From Lycorma delicatula (lineage: Eukaryota; Arthropoda; Insecta; Hemiptera; Fulgoridae): a DNA stretch of 64,000 nucleotides. Under the pieces are notes generated by a model. That model saw nothing but the letters and a program-made list of their open reading frames with translations. It did not search any database and was not told where the DNA came from. A program made the position numbers and the translations under genes. Below are positions 34,484-45,329 of the stretch, piece by piece (the stretch's first letter is position 1; each line of letters opens with the position of its first letter). The stretch is from positions 90,726,245 through 90,790,244 of the forward strand of contig NC_134461.1 in NCBI RefSeq assembly GCF_047948215.1, written 5' to 3'.

Positions 34484-34779
34484 ATACTGGTAGGGTTGGT
34501 GTTGTGGTGAACGCGTCTTCCAAATTAGCTGATTGGGAAGTCGAGAGTTCCAGCGTTCAAGTCCTAGTAAAGTCAGTTATTTTTACACGGATTTGAATAC
34601 TAGATCGTGGATACCGCGGTGTTCTTTGGTGGTTGGGTTTCAATTAACCACATATCTCAGGAATGGTCAAACTGAGATTGTAGAAGACTAAACTTCATTT
34701 ACACTCATACATATCCTCATTATCCTCTGATGTATTATCTGAACGGTAATTCCGGGAGGATAAACAGGAAAAAGAAATA
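34484..34779 (+). mobile_element. SINE2 with 9-bp target duplication
   Basis: The tRNA-like head reads ttgtggtgaacgcgtcttcc (A box region) and agcgttcaagtcctagtaaa (B box). The core carries tttgaatactagatcgtgga and ggttgggtttcaattaacca. The tail carries ctctgatgtattatctgaac and gaggataaacaggaaaaag. agtaatacc flanks it at 34475-34483 and 34780-34788. Confidence 0.9.
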
Positions 34780-35699
34780 AGTAATACCTTCATCTAGCCA
34801 TCTCAAAGTAGTGTATGTATAATGACATCATTACTCTCAGAGATAGAAATCCTGATTTGTTTTTCTTATACCTCGAGTGGTTTAAATGAATTACAGCCGT
34901 AAGAAAGACTTGGATTGGGATAGATTGTGTACCCCTTTTTGTAATGAAACACTGTTATTACATTACTTTCGTATAATTAAGATTTAAAAATCACATATGC
35001 CTACATTATAATTGATCTTTATTAAGTTGTTTCTGCATGTCTAAATACGAGTATAAAGAAAGAGTAAATAAATTGTTTTTTATTAAGAAAGAATTAAGAA
35101 AATTATTTAATATTTAATGGCGGATTTTTTCAAGACTGGTAATTTAAATCGGTTATCGATGAAATGTCTAGTAAGACTTACACGAACGAGCATTCTTTTG
35201 ATTATTACTGTTGTTTCAACTATTAATTCATTTCTAAAAAAAAAAAAAAAATATTATCTCTGATTTCTAGTTACGCTGAGTTAATATAATTTATTTATGT
35301 CGTTTATTGGCGATGATAGGCATACTTTTTTCTTTTATCGATTATTAAAAAGTTAACTTTACCGTCATTTTAGGGGTCTTACACTTGATTTACAAAATTT
35401 ATATTTATATATTTTATACATTTTATTAAACTTTACATTAGCACGTTTTAACCAAGTTGATAACTTACACACAGTTATTGCGTAATGATTATTATAAATT
35501 TTAATTTTGGCGGCTATTTTTTTTAATTTTCTAACGATGCTTAATCCGAGTCTGAAATCGAAACCAAAATCCGAAACAGAAAGTGTTCACATACATATTG
35601 AACTCAATAACGAACTGTTCGTTCGTTGAAAATAATTTATTATTTTTGGTAAGTCAATAGATGTATTTAAAAAGGAAAATGGAACTGATAAAATTATAT
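34780..35699. other. AT-rich sequence, nothing recognised
   Basis: No gene or known element is visible. Confidence 0.5.
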
Positions 35700-35795
35700 A
35701 CGAAAAGATACTTGACTCTTTTCGGGAATCGAACTCAAAACCACATTACCTAGAAGTCAGTGTGTTAGTCATTATATTAACTGGACGGTTAATTA
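35700..35795 (-). mobile_element. tRNA-like SINE head (third family) or tRNA pseudogene
   Basis: On the minus strand, taatgactaacacactgact and gagttcgattcccgaaaaga resemble internal promoter A and B boxes with tRNA-like spacing. No cloverleaf with a paired acceptor stem could be drawn with confidence, so I favour a SINE fragment over a tRNA gene. Confidence 0.45.
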
Positions 35796-36453
35796 ATGTA
35801 AGTAAATACTTTACATCAGTCCTTTACAAGTCTTTAATTTACTGAATGTATCATGAAGTTCTCCGGGTACTTTCATAACCTATTCTAGTCGTAAAAATAA
35901 TTGAAAAAGTTCATTATAAACATATGTCCTAAAATTCTTCAATTGCGAGTTACTATTAGTGAAAGATTTCGCTCGGAAATTCAGTTACCTCAGTAAAGTT
36001 AGGTTGTACTGAAAATTTTAGAAAATTAATTAAGGCACAAAATTAGTGATTTTTTTATTGTTTTTGACTTGAAAATTCGAATAAAATAGGTCCCTGAACC
36101 GTATCTGCAGTAGGTTTTGAGAAATCCGGAATGAAAACCAATATATTGGGCTAAAAAAACCCTGTTTTTTTTTTTTTTTTTAATATTTGTCGTGCAATAA
36201 CTTTGTTAAATGGGTAATAAACACATAAAACTTTTAAACAAAACATGTAGAGAATTTAATTCTAAAAAAAAAATGGTGCAAGATAACTTGAATACAAGAA
36301 AAAAAACGAATTTTATATAAAAAACATTACACAAGACAAGAGACAAGTGTATTCACTATACGTACCAGTTTATAATAAATGTTAAAAAATGAGCTTCGCC
36401 ATTTTGTTGGCACGCTTCTCTACTGAATTTGTCGCTCTTTAGTTCTTCAGGGC
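35796..36453. other. AT-rich sequence, nothing recognised
   Basis: No gene. It directly precedes the R1 LINE insertion. Confidence 0.5.
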
Positions 36454-36461
36454 TGTCCTTA

Positions 36462-36497
<36 letters not shown>

Positions 36498-36507
36498 TTT
36501 CTCTCAG

Positions 36508-36554
36508 CTCCCCTGGGCCGGACCGACTTGTTGGTATTACGCCGCCCAGGGGAG
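36508..36554 (-). repeat. Hairpin in the R1 LINE 3' untranslated region
   Basis: ctcccctgggc (36508-36518) pairs perfectly with gcccaggggag (36544-36554) around a 25-base loop, just before the poly(A) tail. Such 3' structures can be recognised by the element's reverse transcriptase; that role here is inferred. Confidence 0.88.
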
Positions 36555-36864
36555 TGTCTTTAAACTCAAATAGGCCTCCCCACCTACCGGCTATATACCG
36601 GCAAGGCAGGTTGGCCTACCGGTTTTAGCTCTTTTTGAGAGTTCTTTATCAATATTGCCCCCTTGGGGACCCAAAAGGGCAATACTAATACACCACATTA
36701 TTACATCACGCCAGACCCAGTTCGCCGCGACGCGGTACCGGGTCCCTTCAGTATTCAGTGTGCTGTTGCCTGACTGTTACCCGTGGAGTCCTTGGTGGCT
36801 CATCAGTGCCAACACACCGCAGCATGCTGGACCTCACCAGCAAGGCTGTCCACCCAGTCCTATT

Positions 36865-37738
36865 CTAGCCAACACCTTGTCTTCTCTCATCGGAGTATTT
36901 CTGTAGAACAACTTGTCTAACAAAACTAGCAAAATTATTCCAGTTTGACTCGCTTCTTAGCATGTAGTCTATTGTTGTCTCTGGAGTTATACCTGTGAGT
37001 GCCTTACTATGTCTAAGTGTGTCCCACCTATTGCACTCAAAAAAGGTGTGCTCAGCATCATCTATCTCGTTGCAGTAGTTGCAAATTGGCTCTTCTCTCT
37101 TGCCTATTTTGTGCAGGTAGTTATTGAAGGAACCATGTCCTGTAAGAAACTGCGATAGGTGATGATCAACCTCACCAAATCTTCTCGACAACCATGGCTT
37201 GATGTTGAGGATGAGGGTTCTCGTCCATCGACCCACAGCTTCCTGCGACCATCTATCCTGCCAGATATTATAAACGGCATCCCTGACCTCCTGTTCTGGC
37301 TTGCCTTGTGCCCTCTCCACCCTCTTTTTTGCGATTAGGTCAATAGGAGGTGTACCCGATAACACGCACAGGGCGGCATAGGACACTGTCCTGTATGCGG
37401 ACACAACACCTAGGAGCACACACCTGTGCGTCCTCGCCAGTCTCTCTTTGTTGCGCCTGATGGCGATAGAGCGCCACCAGGCCGGAACGGCATACATAAG
37501 CGAAGATACGACGGTGGTCGCCAGTAAACGGCGCTTTGAGGCTCGAGGGGCATTCTGCGATGACATAATGGTGTTTAGACTTTTTATCATCCTTTCTGCC
37601 TTGTTGCATACATTGACTATGTGCTCGGTGTATCTACCGTTTTTCTGGAGGATAACTCCTAAGTACTTTATGTTATTCGCTTCTTCTATAGCATGACCGT
37701 TGATGGAAATATTGAACGGTTCTAGCACTCTTCGCCTT
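36865..37738 (-). CDS. R1-clade LINE ORF2 C-terminal part (RT thumb and CCHC knuckle), truncated
   Basis: This is the end of the reverse transcriptase polyprotein of an R1-type retrotransposon, which copies its RNA into DNA at a nicked target. The frame is open from the truncation junction; the first in-frame GTG at 37728 is not a true start, because codons upstream (QRRR) are still element sequence. Numbering from that GTG, residues 20-30 contain IKYLGVIL, the end of the polymerase domain. Then come RTHRCVLLGVVSAYRTVS (about 80-100), typical of this clade, DRWSQEAVGRWTRTLIL, FLTGHGSFNNYLHKIG, and at 216-232 a CX2CX7HX4C zinc knuckle, CNYCNEIDDAEHTFFEC. The endonuclease and catalytic YADD are missing, so the fragment cannot move. 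It is 287 codons against roughly 1000 in full-length ORF2. No host function is suggested. Confidence 0.93.
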
Positions 37739-37834
37739 TGTCCTTAAGTTGCTAAGCCGCATCTATAATGCGGACAATTAATTTCTTACTAGAATGTATT
37801 TTTGTTTTGTATACAAGATTTTTCATTCATTTCG

Positions 37835-38005
37835 GAAGCAAAAATCTAATAGTGATCAGGCGATCTTGGGGGGCCGGAAATGTGAACCTCCGCGACCGAT
37901 CCATTTCTCAGGGGAAATGATGATTTAAGTGAGTGGAAACGGTACAAGAAAAGTTTAGTGGCGCACCATCGTGGTGAAAGTAAACTTTGCATCTCAGCGG
38001 TAAAG
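37835..38005 (-). pseudogene. Tc1/mariner (DUF4817-type) transposase fragment
   Basis: On the minus strand the bases read YFHHDGAPLNFSCTVSTHL, then NHHFP, a stop, MDRSRRFTFPAPQDRL. This matches the segment around the second catalytic Asp (xxQDGAPPHF), followed by the FPNRWIGRGGP-type stretch, of IS630-like transposases. Only this portion is recognisable. It is the same superfamily as the relic at 13.2-14.35 kb, but covers a short piece only. Confidence 0.7.
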
Positions 38006-38334
38006 GAATATCACTAGAAAATGAATTTTGTTCTTTTTTAAATTTAAAAAAATTAAAAAAAGATTATATTATACAAAATCGTCACCCGCACGCTCTTAAT
38101 TATTCTGTATAAGTAATTATCTTATATTAAAGGGCAATGGTTTTTTTTGGCAGTCGTTTTTTATTTTTATCTCTTTGTTTTAATTAAAATAAGTTTAAAA
38201 CATATGATAAATAATAAAGCATATTTCAAGCAATGTCATGTAAAATTTAAAAAAATAATATTCAGTTTTTCGTTAAATTTCTATTGTATATAATTCAAAA
38301 GTCAATTATTTAACTTTTCATTGAATTAAAAATG
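38006..38334. other. AT-rich sequence, nothing recognised
   Basis: No feature is visible in this stretch. Confidence 0.5.
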
Positions 38335-38700
38335 CTTCCAAGTGGATCTTCTAGGGAGAATCACATTACAAAGTCCTCAGACTGAGGCAGAAGAACATAA
38401 CCGAAGGGTCGGAGGGTGAAAGTCAGCTCTCTGCGAAGCCGTCGTTCATCCGCGCTTGTGTAGATGGGCGACGGAGATGAAGCACGGATACTCTGGATCC
38501 CTCTGGTCCAAAGGCACCTCCCGGGGACGTGCAATGCTTAATTGTGAACCCGACCCCGGGAGAGGAGGATCGGTGAGATATGAGATTTAATCGGTAGGGC
38601 GCAGGCCCCTACCGCTCTCTTAATAACATCTAGCGGAACCTGTTAGCGAGTCCGACACTCCGCCCGTAAAGTAGGGTTCCTTCGACTCATCGAAAAAAAA
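38335..38700 (+). mobile_element. 5'-truncated LINE 3' end, tail family L1, copy 2
   Basis: A GC-richer block contains a hairpin-forming ctcccgggg and ccccgggag, and ends with ggtagggcgcaggcccctac, gaacctgttagcgagtccga, ccgcccgtaaagtagggttc and a poly(A) run at about 38691-38700. This is the same tail as at 17.2 kb and 42.8 kb. No reverse transcriptase is retained. I could not identify a target duplication. Confidence 0.65.
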
Positions 38701-40264
38701 AGATTGGAAAATTGGTTAGTCTTGTTAGAATATCATGACGACCCACCCCAATATAGTATCGGCAAGGGTGGTATTAGAAATAAGGGGGATATTATGTCTC
38801 CCCGGTAAAAAGACATTCCTGTTTGTCGAGCGTGAATGTCATTTACCACAAAATTTCATTTTCATAAAACGATTTTACTCAATTTTATTATGTTGCTTGT
38901 AATAAATGTTTACAAACTGTGCAAGAGTCTCTTTTTGAACCACTGTCGTAAAATTGAACTTCTAGACAACAAAGAAAATATTATATTTTTTAAACATAGT
39001 TTTTCTTTATTTTCCTCTTTTTATTTTGCTATCTCAAACATTATTAGAGAATTTAATTATAATTTTTCACAACCCTTTATTTTAGTATATATTTAATAAT
39101 AATAAATCTGTGTTTAAATTTTTATTTTAAGTGGTTACCTTTTGTGTTCTTAACCGATCCAAATATTAGACTAAACTACATGTCGATATTATAATCCAAC
39201 AGAAATGCAGACGACAGTCAGGCTTACATAAAAGGAGAGCCTTAATCTGTTTTTTGTTTTTATTTTAAGTTAGTTATTCCTAAATATGGAATATTTTTAG
39301 AAAACATCAACTACTTATATAATATCAAATTTGAAGATGACATTAACAGCAATAAGGATGTATTAACGTGATTAAAAGAACAGTTATACATTTTTAACAT
39401 AAGCTTCCTTTGAAACTAGTCTTGCCAGCTTTCACCTGTTATATAAAAAAATAAAAATATTGTACAAATGGAAAGACCATATGTAAATCTAGTTTCCTTG
39501 TATGGAAAGAAATATCGATAAATATACCTTGTTTAATGCTAATATTGTAACGTATTGAAATTTTAATAAAATCCTTTATAGATTCCATAATCCACGTTAA
39601 CTGTGTTTGGTTTGTTTGCTTACAACGTTATTTTGTGATTACATTTTATTGTTATGCTCTTGTTTTTTTTTTTTTCTAAATAAGGTTCGAGTTACATATT
39701 TTAAATTAATAAATAAGATAATTTATACTAAAAAGATTAGAAATCATAATAGATATATATTATCAGAATAGAAATCTATATTATATTAATGTAGTTTTTT
39801 TTTCTGGGTTACCATGTTGCATTTTTATTATCATGATTGTGATAAGAACAAGTGCTAGTACATTTTTTTTTTGCTGCGGCGGTTCCACATCTAAAATACA
39901 GGTTATAAACTGAAAAAAAATTACTACTTTAAAATTAATACAGAATTTTATTTTACTACGACTTAGACATTCGACAGTATTTTTTCTTAACGCTATGAAA
40001 ACACTGTTCTTTAAAAAATGGTCTAGATAAAATCGATTCTCAACTTTATATTCTTTAATTCTTATTATTTAGAAAAAAATAAAAATAAAACAATTAAAGA
40101 ATATCTCATTTCTCAAAGGTTTTTAATAAAAGAAACATTTAAATTTAATTTATTAGAGATTTAATTAAAAAATTAAATCTTTTTCATGAAAAGAGTTTTT
40201 ACAACAATAAAGAATTTAAAAAAAAACATAAAATACAAAAAATCTTTAAAATAAAATGTAAAAA
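38701..40264. other. AT-rich sequence, nothing recognised
   Basis: The 86-codon frame at 38836-39096 is rich in Phe, Leu and Ile from AT-rich DNA, with no motif. No gene is supported. Confidence 0.5.
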
Positions 40265-40475
40265 ATCCATCGGGTCGGTCAAGTGGTAGACTCATCGTCG
40301 TAAATCAGCTGATTTCGAAGTTAAAGTTCTCAAGTTCAAATCCTAATGAAAGCAGTAACTTTTATTCGGAGTTGAATACTAGATCGTGGATACCGGTGTT
40401 CTTTGGTGGTTGGGTTTCAATTAACCACACGTCTCAGGAGTAGTTGACCTGAGTTTGTTCTATTGTTCAAGACTA
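40265..40475 (+). mobile_element. SINE2, 3'-incomplete
   Basis: The head reads tcggtcaagtggtagactca and ctcaagttcaaatcctaatg, followed by the core phrases ttgaatactagatcgtggat, gtgttctttggtggttggg and ttaaccacacgtctcaggag. The shared ccggagg tail is missing or too decayed to see. Confidence 0.8.
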
Positions 40476-40619
40476 CAAATTTACCGATACATTATTCTGA
40501 TAAATCGCTAATGATTATAATTGTTGATGTGTCTTAAAAAAAATTTAAAGACATTATTAAAGTTGACTTCTTATTTAAAAATGCCAAATTAAAAATAAAG
40601 GAAAGATTACCATCAACAA

Positions 40620-40745
40620 ACTACGTGGCTAAGTATCTCTTCTTGTTCTTCGTGGCTAAGTATCTCGGCATTTCATGTGGAGATCTCGAGTTCGACTACC
40701 GGTCAGGCATGGAATTTTTCCATACCAAATTCCACCGGGTTAATG
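40620..40745 (+). mobile_element. SINE1 copy with an internal tandem duplication
   Basis: The head is present (cgtggctaagtatctcgg as A box region, gagttcgactaccggtcagg as B box), followed by catggaatttttccatacc. cgtggctaagtatctc is repeated in tandem within the head. The 80-codon frame here is a shadow. Confidence 0.7.
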
Positions 40746-41076
40746 CTAATAACTGTTGTGCCCGCTCTTTATATAAAAAAAAAACGGTCATTTACTCGAC
40801 ACCGACTATAAAAATTAAAGTAAAATTAAAAAAAAGGAATAATTTTTACATTTTAATGCGTTTTTAAATTTACACTATTTTAACTAATTTTATTTATAAC
40901 TGTTTATTTAATTTAAAACATTCCTAAACCTTCAAAAGCACTTCATATAGAAAAAATCCACTTGTAAAAACTGCAAAGGCAAGACATTAATGTAATAATA
41001 AAAATAGAAAATAGCTGATAAACTATTGACTGTAAGACAAAGAATTCTGAAATGTGAAAAATGTAATATTTTTACT

Positions 41077-41215
41077 TCCTTGTACGAAGTAAAGAAAGTA
41101 TTGTGATCGCGAAAAATTTCGGTTTTCAGATTTCAACGGAAACATCCATTTTGACCAGTTCGGCGTGACGCCTGTTAGCATAACTCAAGAACGATTAGCC
41201 ATAGGATGTGGCTAA
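41077..41215 (+). repeat. Dispersed repeat family R3, copy 2
   Basis: It reads acttccttgtacgaagtaaa, attgtgatcgcgaaaaattt and cagttcggcgtgacgcctgt, and ends in attagccataggatgtgg, matching 7868-8060 in order and orientation. Confidence 0.75.
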
Positions 41216-42490
41216 ATTTAAGCATTATAAAATGCTTAAATTCAGTTGAAAACATTTTCATTAATTACTATTAAACAAATGCTTACAATTTTGCTTTCAT
41301 GTTTGGTAGCAAATATATAATCTGTAATTACAAAGAATCTATAATTTTTTGATTTCATAATTATCTACATACATTAAAAAAAAAGGAGTAAGCGATTCAT
41401 AACCAACACCCAACAAAAAGTGCTGAAGATAAATTGATGAAAATTTGTATGCACTTTCTTACGTGGTAATTACTCACTAAAAAAGGATTTTTTTAAAACT
41501 CTGAGTTTAAAGGGATAATATAAATTTTTGGATTTTTTTTGAAACCCGGCTATTTTTTGATTTTCTCGATATCAAATAAAGATATCAACTTTATTTTTGG
41601 TGCAAGTAATCTTCTTCTGAATATATAAAAGCTAATTTCATAATTTTTTGAATACGAACTTGAAATGGGTGAAGAAAGGTAAAAAATTTCTAATAATGAC
41701 TCCAAATTTTCCCCATTTCCGATTATAATAAACGAGATATTTAGGCTTGAAAATAGTCTCCAGATAAATATCTAAAAACCATTTTTGGGTTTTTTTGAAT
41801 TTTAATATTTAAAGGGGTAAAAAAACCTAAATTGTTTTTTATATGTTGCCGTTTTATGCTATTGAATCAATCTTTATGAAATTTGGTAACATTGCAATGG
41901 TAATTTATGTATATAATTCTGATTATGTATTTCACGAGCGAAGACGGTACGGGAAATCTAAAAATCAATTAGTGGGTACTGTACTGACCAAATTGTTGTT
42001 CTAAAGAAATTACAGTACACTGATAGTTTTTACACATTTTTATAGGTTTTAATTTACTTTTTTCGTCTAGATAGATAGATACAGCATAGCCAATTCTAGA
42101 AGGGAAAGTATTGTAATCAGTCCAGTTTGGGCATATGCGGTTTTCACCGGATTTTGACGATTTGACACCTAAAGAACCTAAAAAACCAGATGGAAAATTT
42201 TTGGATGTTAATGTTCGTATGTACGCGCGTGTGTGTGTGTGTTTTCGGTGTTAGCCTCTGAATAACCTTATATCTCCAAAATATTTTGATGCCATTAAAT
42301 TGTCAACTTAAAACGTCAAGGGGATGAGGCTGTACAGCAAGGTCATCCTTATTATCTTGACATTTTGCCTAATTAAGGTCATATTTTTCTTAGGCACATT
42401 TGTTAACAATTAAAAAATAACAATATTTGGAAAAAAAATTCCAAAATCGCACTCCCTCCCTAAAAATGCTGTTGTAGTTGTCTGCTATTT
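41216..42490. repeat. Repeat-like non-coding block
   Basis: AT-rich with phrases such as gaaagtattgtaatcagtcc and ccggattttgacgatttgac that resemble the opening of R3, and a (GT)n run near 42226-42241. No coding sequence is seen. Confidence 0.4.
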
Positions 42491-42534
42491 TGTGACTTCA
42501 CAGGTGATTGGGAGAATTAAATAAATGAATAATA

Positions 42535-42640
42535 TTTAAATGTAACTCGGTCTGGCTGAGTTCGAACTCGATCGGCCGGTTGCCTCGGTACCTAGTGCGT
42601 TAAGCCTGGCGGCCACACCAGTCTGCCGACTGTACAAGCA
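42535..42640 (-). mobile_element. tRNA-like SINE head (another family)
   Basis: On the minus strand, gtgtggccgccaggcttaac and gatcgagttcgaactcagcc suggest A and B boxes. It is less AT-rich than its neighbours. It differs from the SINE1 and SINE2 heads. A true tRNA gene is unlikely because I cannot pair an acceptor stem. Confidence 0.5.
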
Positions 42641-42749
42641 AAATTTGTTATATATAAGTTGTGAAATTACATTAGTTTAGTTAGTACCGACCGTCGCCGT
42701 AAGTACTGCCACACCGCGCGAATTAAATACGGTATGCGCGTGCGCTTTA

Positions 42750-43272
42750 ATTTTTTTTTATAGAGGTGGAGGAACTCCATTTATGGATTCCTAGGCGGTG
42801 TCAAGCTTGCTAACAGGTTTCGCAAGATATTATTAGGTGAATATATGTGTTCCTGCGCACTACCGACTAAACCTCCACTCCTCTTGGAAACCGCTTATGC
42901 GGGATTACTTCAGGAAAGGGAAACGCTTGCTCACACAATCGGTAACAGCAAACAAGAAACACCAATACACAAAAACACGAAAATCACACACTCAACACAA
43001 AGATACAAAACACAAGCAACACTAAGACACAGGAAAGCACAATTACGTCAACACACACGGTAGTCCCTCACAGGCAAACACAAAACGCACACAACAGTCA
43101 AACAAACTGCGTTACACATACACGCCACCCACATACGCGCACGCGCGCACGCACACAGTCAACATCATGCACACTCTAAGGTACTTACCACATATTTACA
43201 CACAACTTATCAGGACGACCACAATCTAAGCTTCAGAAGAGGGAAGCTTACCTACGGGTTCGTGCCACGCGC
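42750..43272 (-). mobile_element. 5'-truncated LINE 3' end, tail family L1, copy 3
   Basis: Minus strand. A T run at the left is the poly(A) tail. The plus strand then reads gaggtggaggaactccattt, tgctaacaggtttcgcaag and cctgcgcactaccgactaaa, the complement of the tail at 17.2 kb. The rest is C/A-rich on the plus strand with many aca units, paralleling the G/T-rich block of copy 1. gcgcttta occurs at 42742-42749 and 43273-43280 and is probably the target duplication. The frames at 42837-43063 are shadows. Confidence 0.75.
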
Positions 43273-43280
43273 GCGCTTTA

Positions 43281-43867
43281 GTTAGAATCACTGAATTAAA
43301 TAAAGAAATAATATTATATTAAAATAAAATGATAAATATTTTAAATTAAGTTTTATATGTAAGCCGTGCATCAGAAACAGGCAAAGTCTTCACCGTTTTT
43401 TATTTATCATCAATATTCTCACAAGCATGAGTTTAATGAGTGGGTCCGTTAGACGAGGTCTAGATGGGCAGGGCTAACAAGTGAGCCCTAACCGGCTGTT
43501 AATTATCCCCTGACTGACTGCTAGTTGTCTCCTGACCGCGACAGGAAACGCAAATAACCATATAGTCCAGATGTTGCTTCGACCGGGATGGGATGCTGGT
43601 ATGAAATATATTAAGAATAAAATATAATATTTTCAAGAATCCTACAATTATAATAAAATTAAAAAAACTGTATTCAAGCTGCTGTGTAGAAATAGTTAAG
43701 AAAAGTATATAATTAAAAAAAAAAGAATAAAATTGAACAGTGTAAAAGTTTGCTGAAAATATATATTTTTAACTGAAATTAGCAGTGTGAAAGATTTAAT
43801 CTAAACTGACGGTAAATACGAAGAAAAATGTGACTATGGTAACCAAAAATAGGGAAATGAGGAGTAA
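43281..43867. other. Unassigned sequence, part less AT-rich
   Basis: The stretch 43360-43600 (with gacgaggtctagatgggcag and ccctgactgactgctagttg) is closer to balanced composition, but I find no coding frame or known motif. Confidence 0.35.
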
Positions 43868-44624
43868 AAAAAATTACTCAATACGGCAACGACTGCATGT
43901 GAAAAAAGTTTCACATGTTTAGCATACGACAAGCCCCCCATCTTCTTACAATTCCAGCAATATTTTGGTCATCCCTTGCCGTAAGGGTTGGTCATAAAAA
44001 TTGTTTTTGACAGACGTTATAGGTAATGTTTAGAGGACTAACGACCACTTTAAACCGATTCAATGCTGTGCATTTTAAGGGAGATATGATTTTTTTTTGT
44101 CTTCAAAACCCAATTTTTTTCACTTGCTGGGCCATAGTTGAGAATATGAAAAAACTTTACTTAGATAAGTTTTAGGCCCTTATCCAAAAAAAAATAGCAG
44201 GAACATTGAATGAATTCGATATTTTACTTAATAAGAAAATTAAAGTTAGTGATATTTTGTTTTTTCGAAAAAGCCCCTCCCCCACCACAATGGTTTGAAG
44301 ATTAAATGAACAGAATTGAAAGTTTGATAGAACATTAATAAAATTAACATTACGGAACTTCACAAAATTTAACCTTAATATTTCCACCTCGTCATTCGAT
44401 TTTGGCTGTTAACGAACTCGACCGAGATTTTGGGTCATTATATTTTATGTATCAATTTGAAAGTAATTGGCGCCATATATATATGTATATATATATATAT
44501 ATAAATTTTGAACTTACGGTGGTTTTGGGGTCTGGGGGATGTGAAACGCGAAGTATGTCGAAATTTTCCGGAAGTCGAATCATGGTACCGATTACAATAG
44601 GTAGCTTTCTTATGAAATCTACCT
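43868..44624 (+). repeat. Dispersed repeat R4, copy 2
   Basis: It matches 17877-18570 from attactcaatacggcaacg to cttatgaaatctacct. An extra segment of about 80 bases lies near 44290-44380. A (TA)n run at about 44478-44502 lies inside. The small frames at 44172-44626 read through the repeat. Confidence 0.82.
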
Positions 44625-45329
44625 AAAAAAGAAAAACATAAAAAATAGATTTTCTCTTGCCAGGAGAGTTTTATTTACAAAATTACATTTAAAAAAAAAT
44701 TATATTAGAAAGATTATTAAAAATATTTGTATTTTGTATAGCATTCTATTGTATCACAAAATATGGAAAAAACATACCAAAATGAAAAACATTAATAATA
44801 AGTTTTAAATGCGGTATTAGAAACAAATGTTAAAAAATTGGTAGTACATTAAGAATATTAAATAAATGTAAGACGAATTAAAGAAGAGGAAAAGTTACGT
44901 GAGAATCCTGTAAAAGGAACAAACTTGTTGGACGATATTTTAACGTACCTAATGTTAGTTTATTATAAAAGGAGAAGTTGAAGTATAAAACTGTAAATAA
45001 AAACTACAATTAAATTATATAAAATGCTTAAGTGAAGATAAAGTAAAGGATAGTATGCTGAAGATAAAATATTAGGTCTGAATAGAAAGAAATGGAAAAG
45101 TGTAAACATACAGACGACTGACAAAAAATCCGTATTTCAAGAATTCAAGATAAAATAAAATCTGTAAATAATTTCTTCATTTCAAATAATTAATTCTTTA
45201 ATACATTTGATTAATTATTTAACTTGTTTTTTTTTTAAATACAACAGTTTATTCTTGTGTTATTACTGAACTGCAATCCAAATAATAAGACAGCTCTAAC
45301 AATGGGTGGTCACATGTTTAGGAAGACAA
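44625..45329. other. AT-rich sequence, nothing recognised
   Basis: No gene or repeat motif is visible. Confidence 0.5.

Larger units (their letters stand above)
36466..37738 (-). mobile_element. Young 5'-truncated R1-clade LINE with 12-bp target duplication
   Basis: The insert is flanked by tgtccttaagtt at 36454-36465 and 37739-37750, an exact 12-bp repeat. A T run of about 30 at the left is the poly(A) tail of the minus-strand element. The 3' untranslated region (36496-36864) contains a perfect 11-bp hairpin. The coding part (36865-37738) is open right up to the truncation point. Exact duplication, long A tail and intact frame all argue for a recent insertion. Its base composition is clearly less AT-rich than the surroundings. 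Confidence 0.95.

Noticed and set aside
37448..37696. Plus-strand 82-codon and minus-strand 89-codon frames
   Set aside because: They are antisense and shifted readings of the R1 LINE coding region.
36865..37738. Host gene with a zinc-finger C-terminus
   Set aside because: The residues, poly(A) tail, 5' truncation and 12-bp duplication identify it as an R1-clade LINE fragment.
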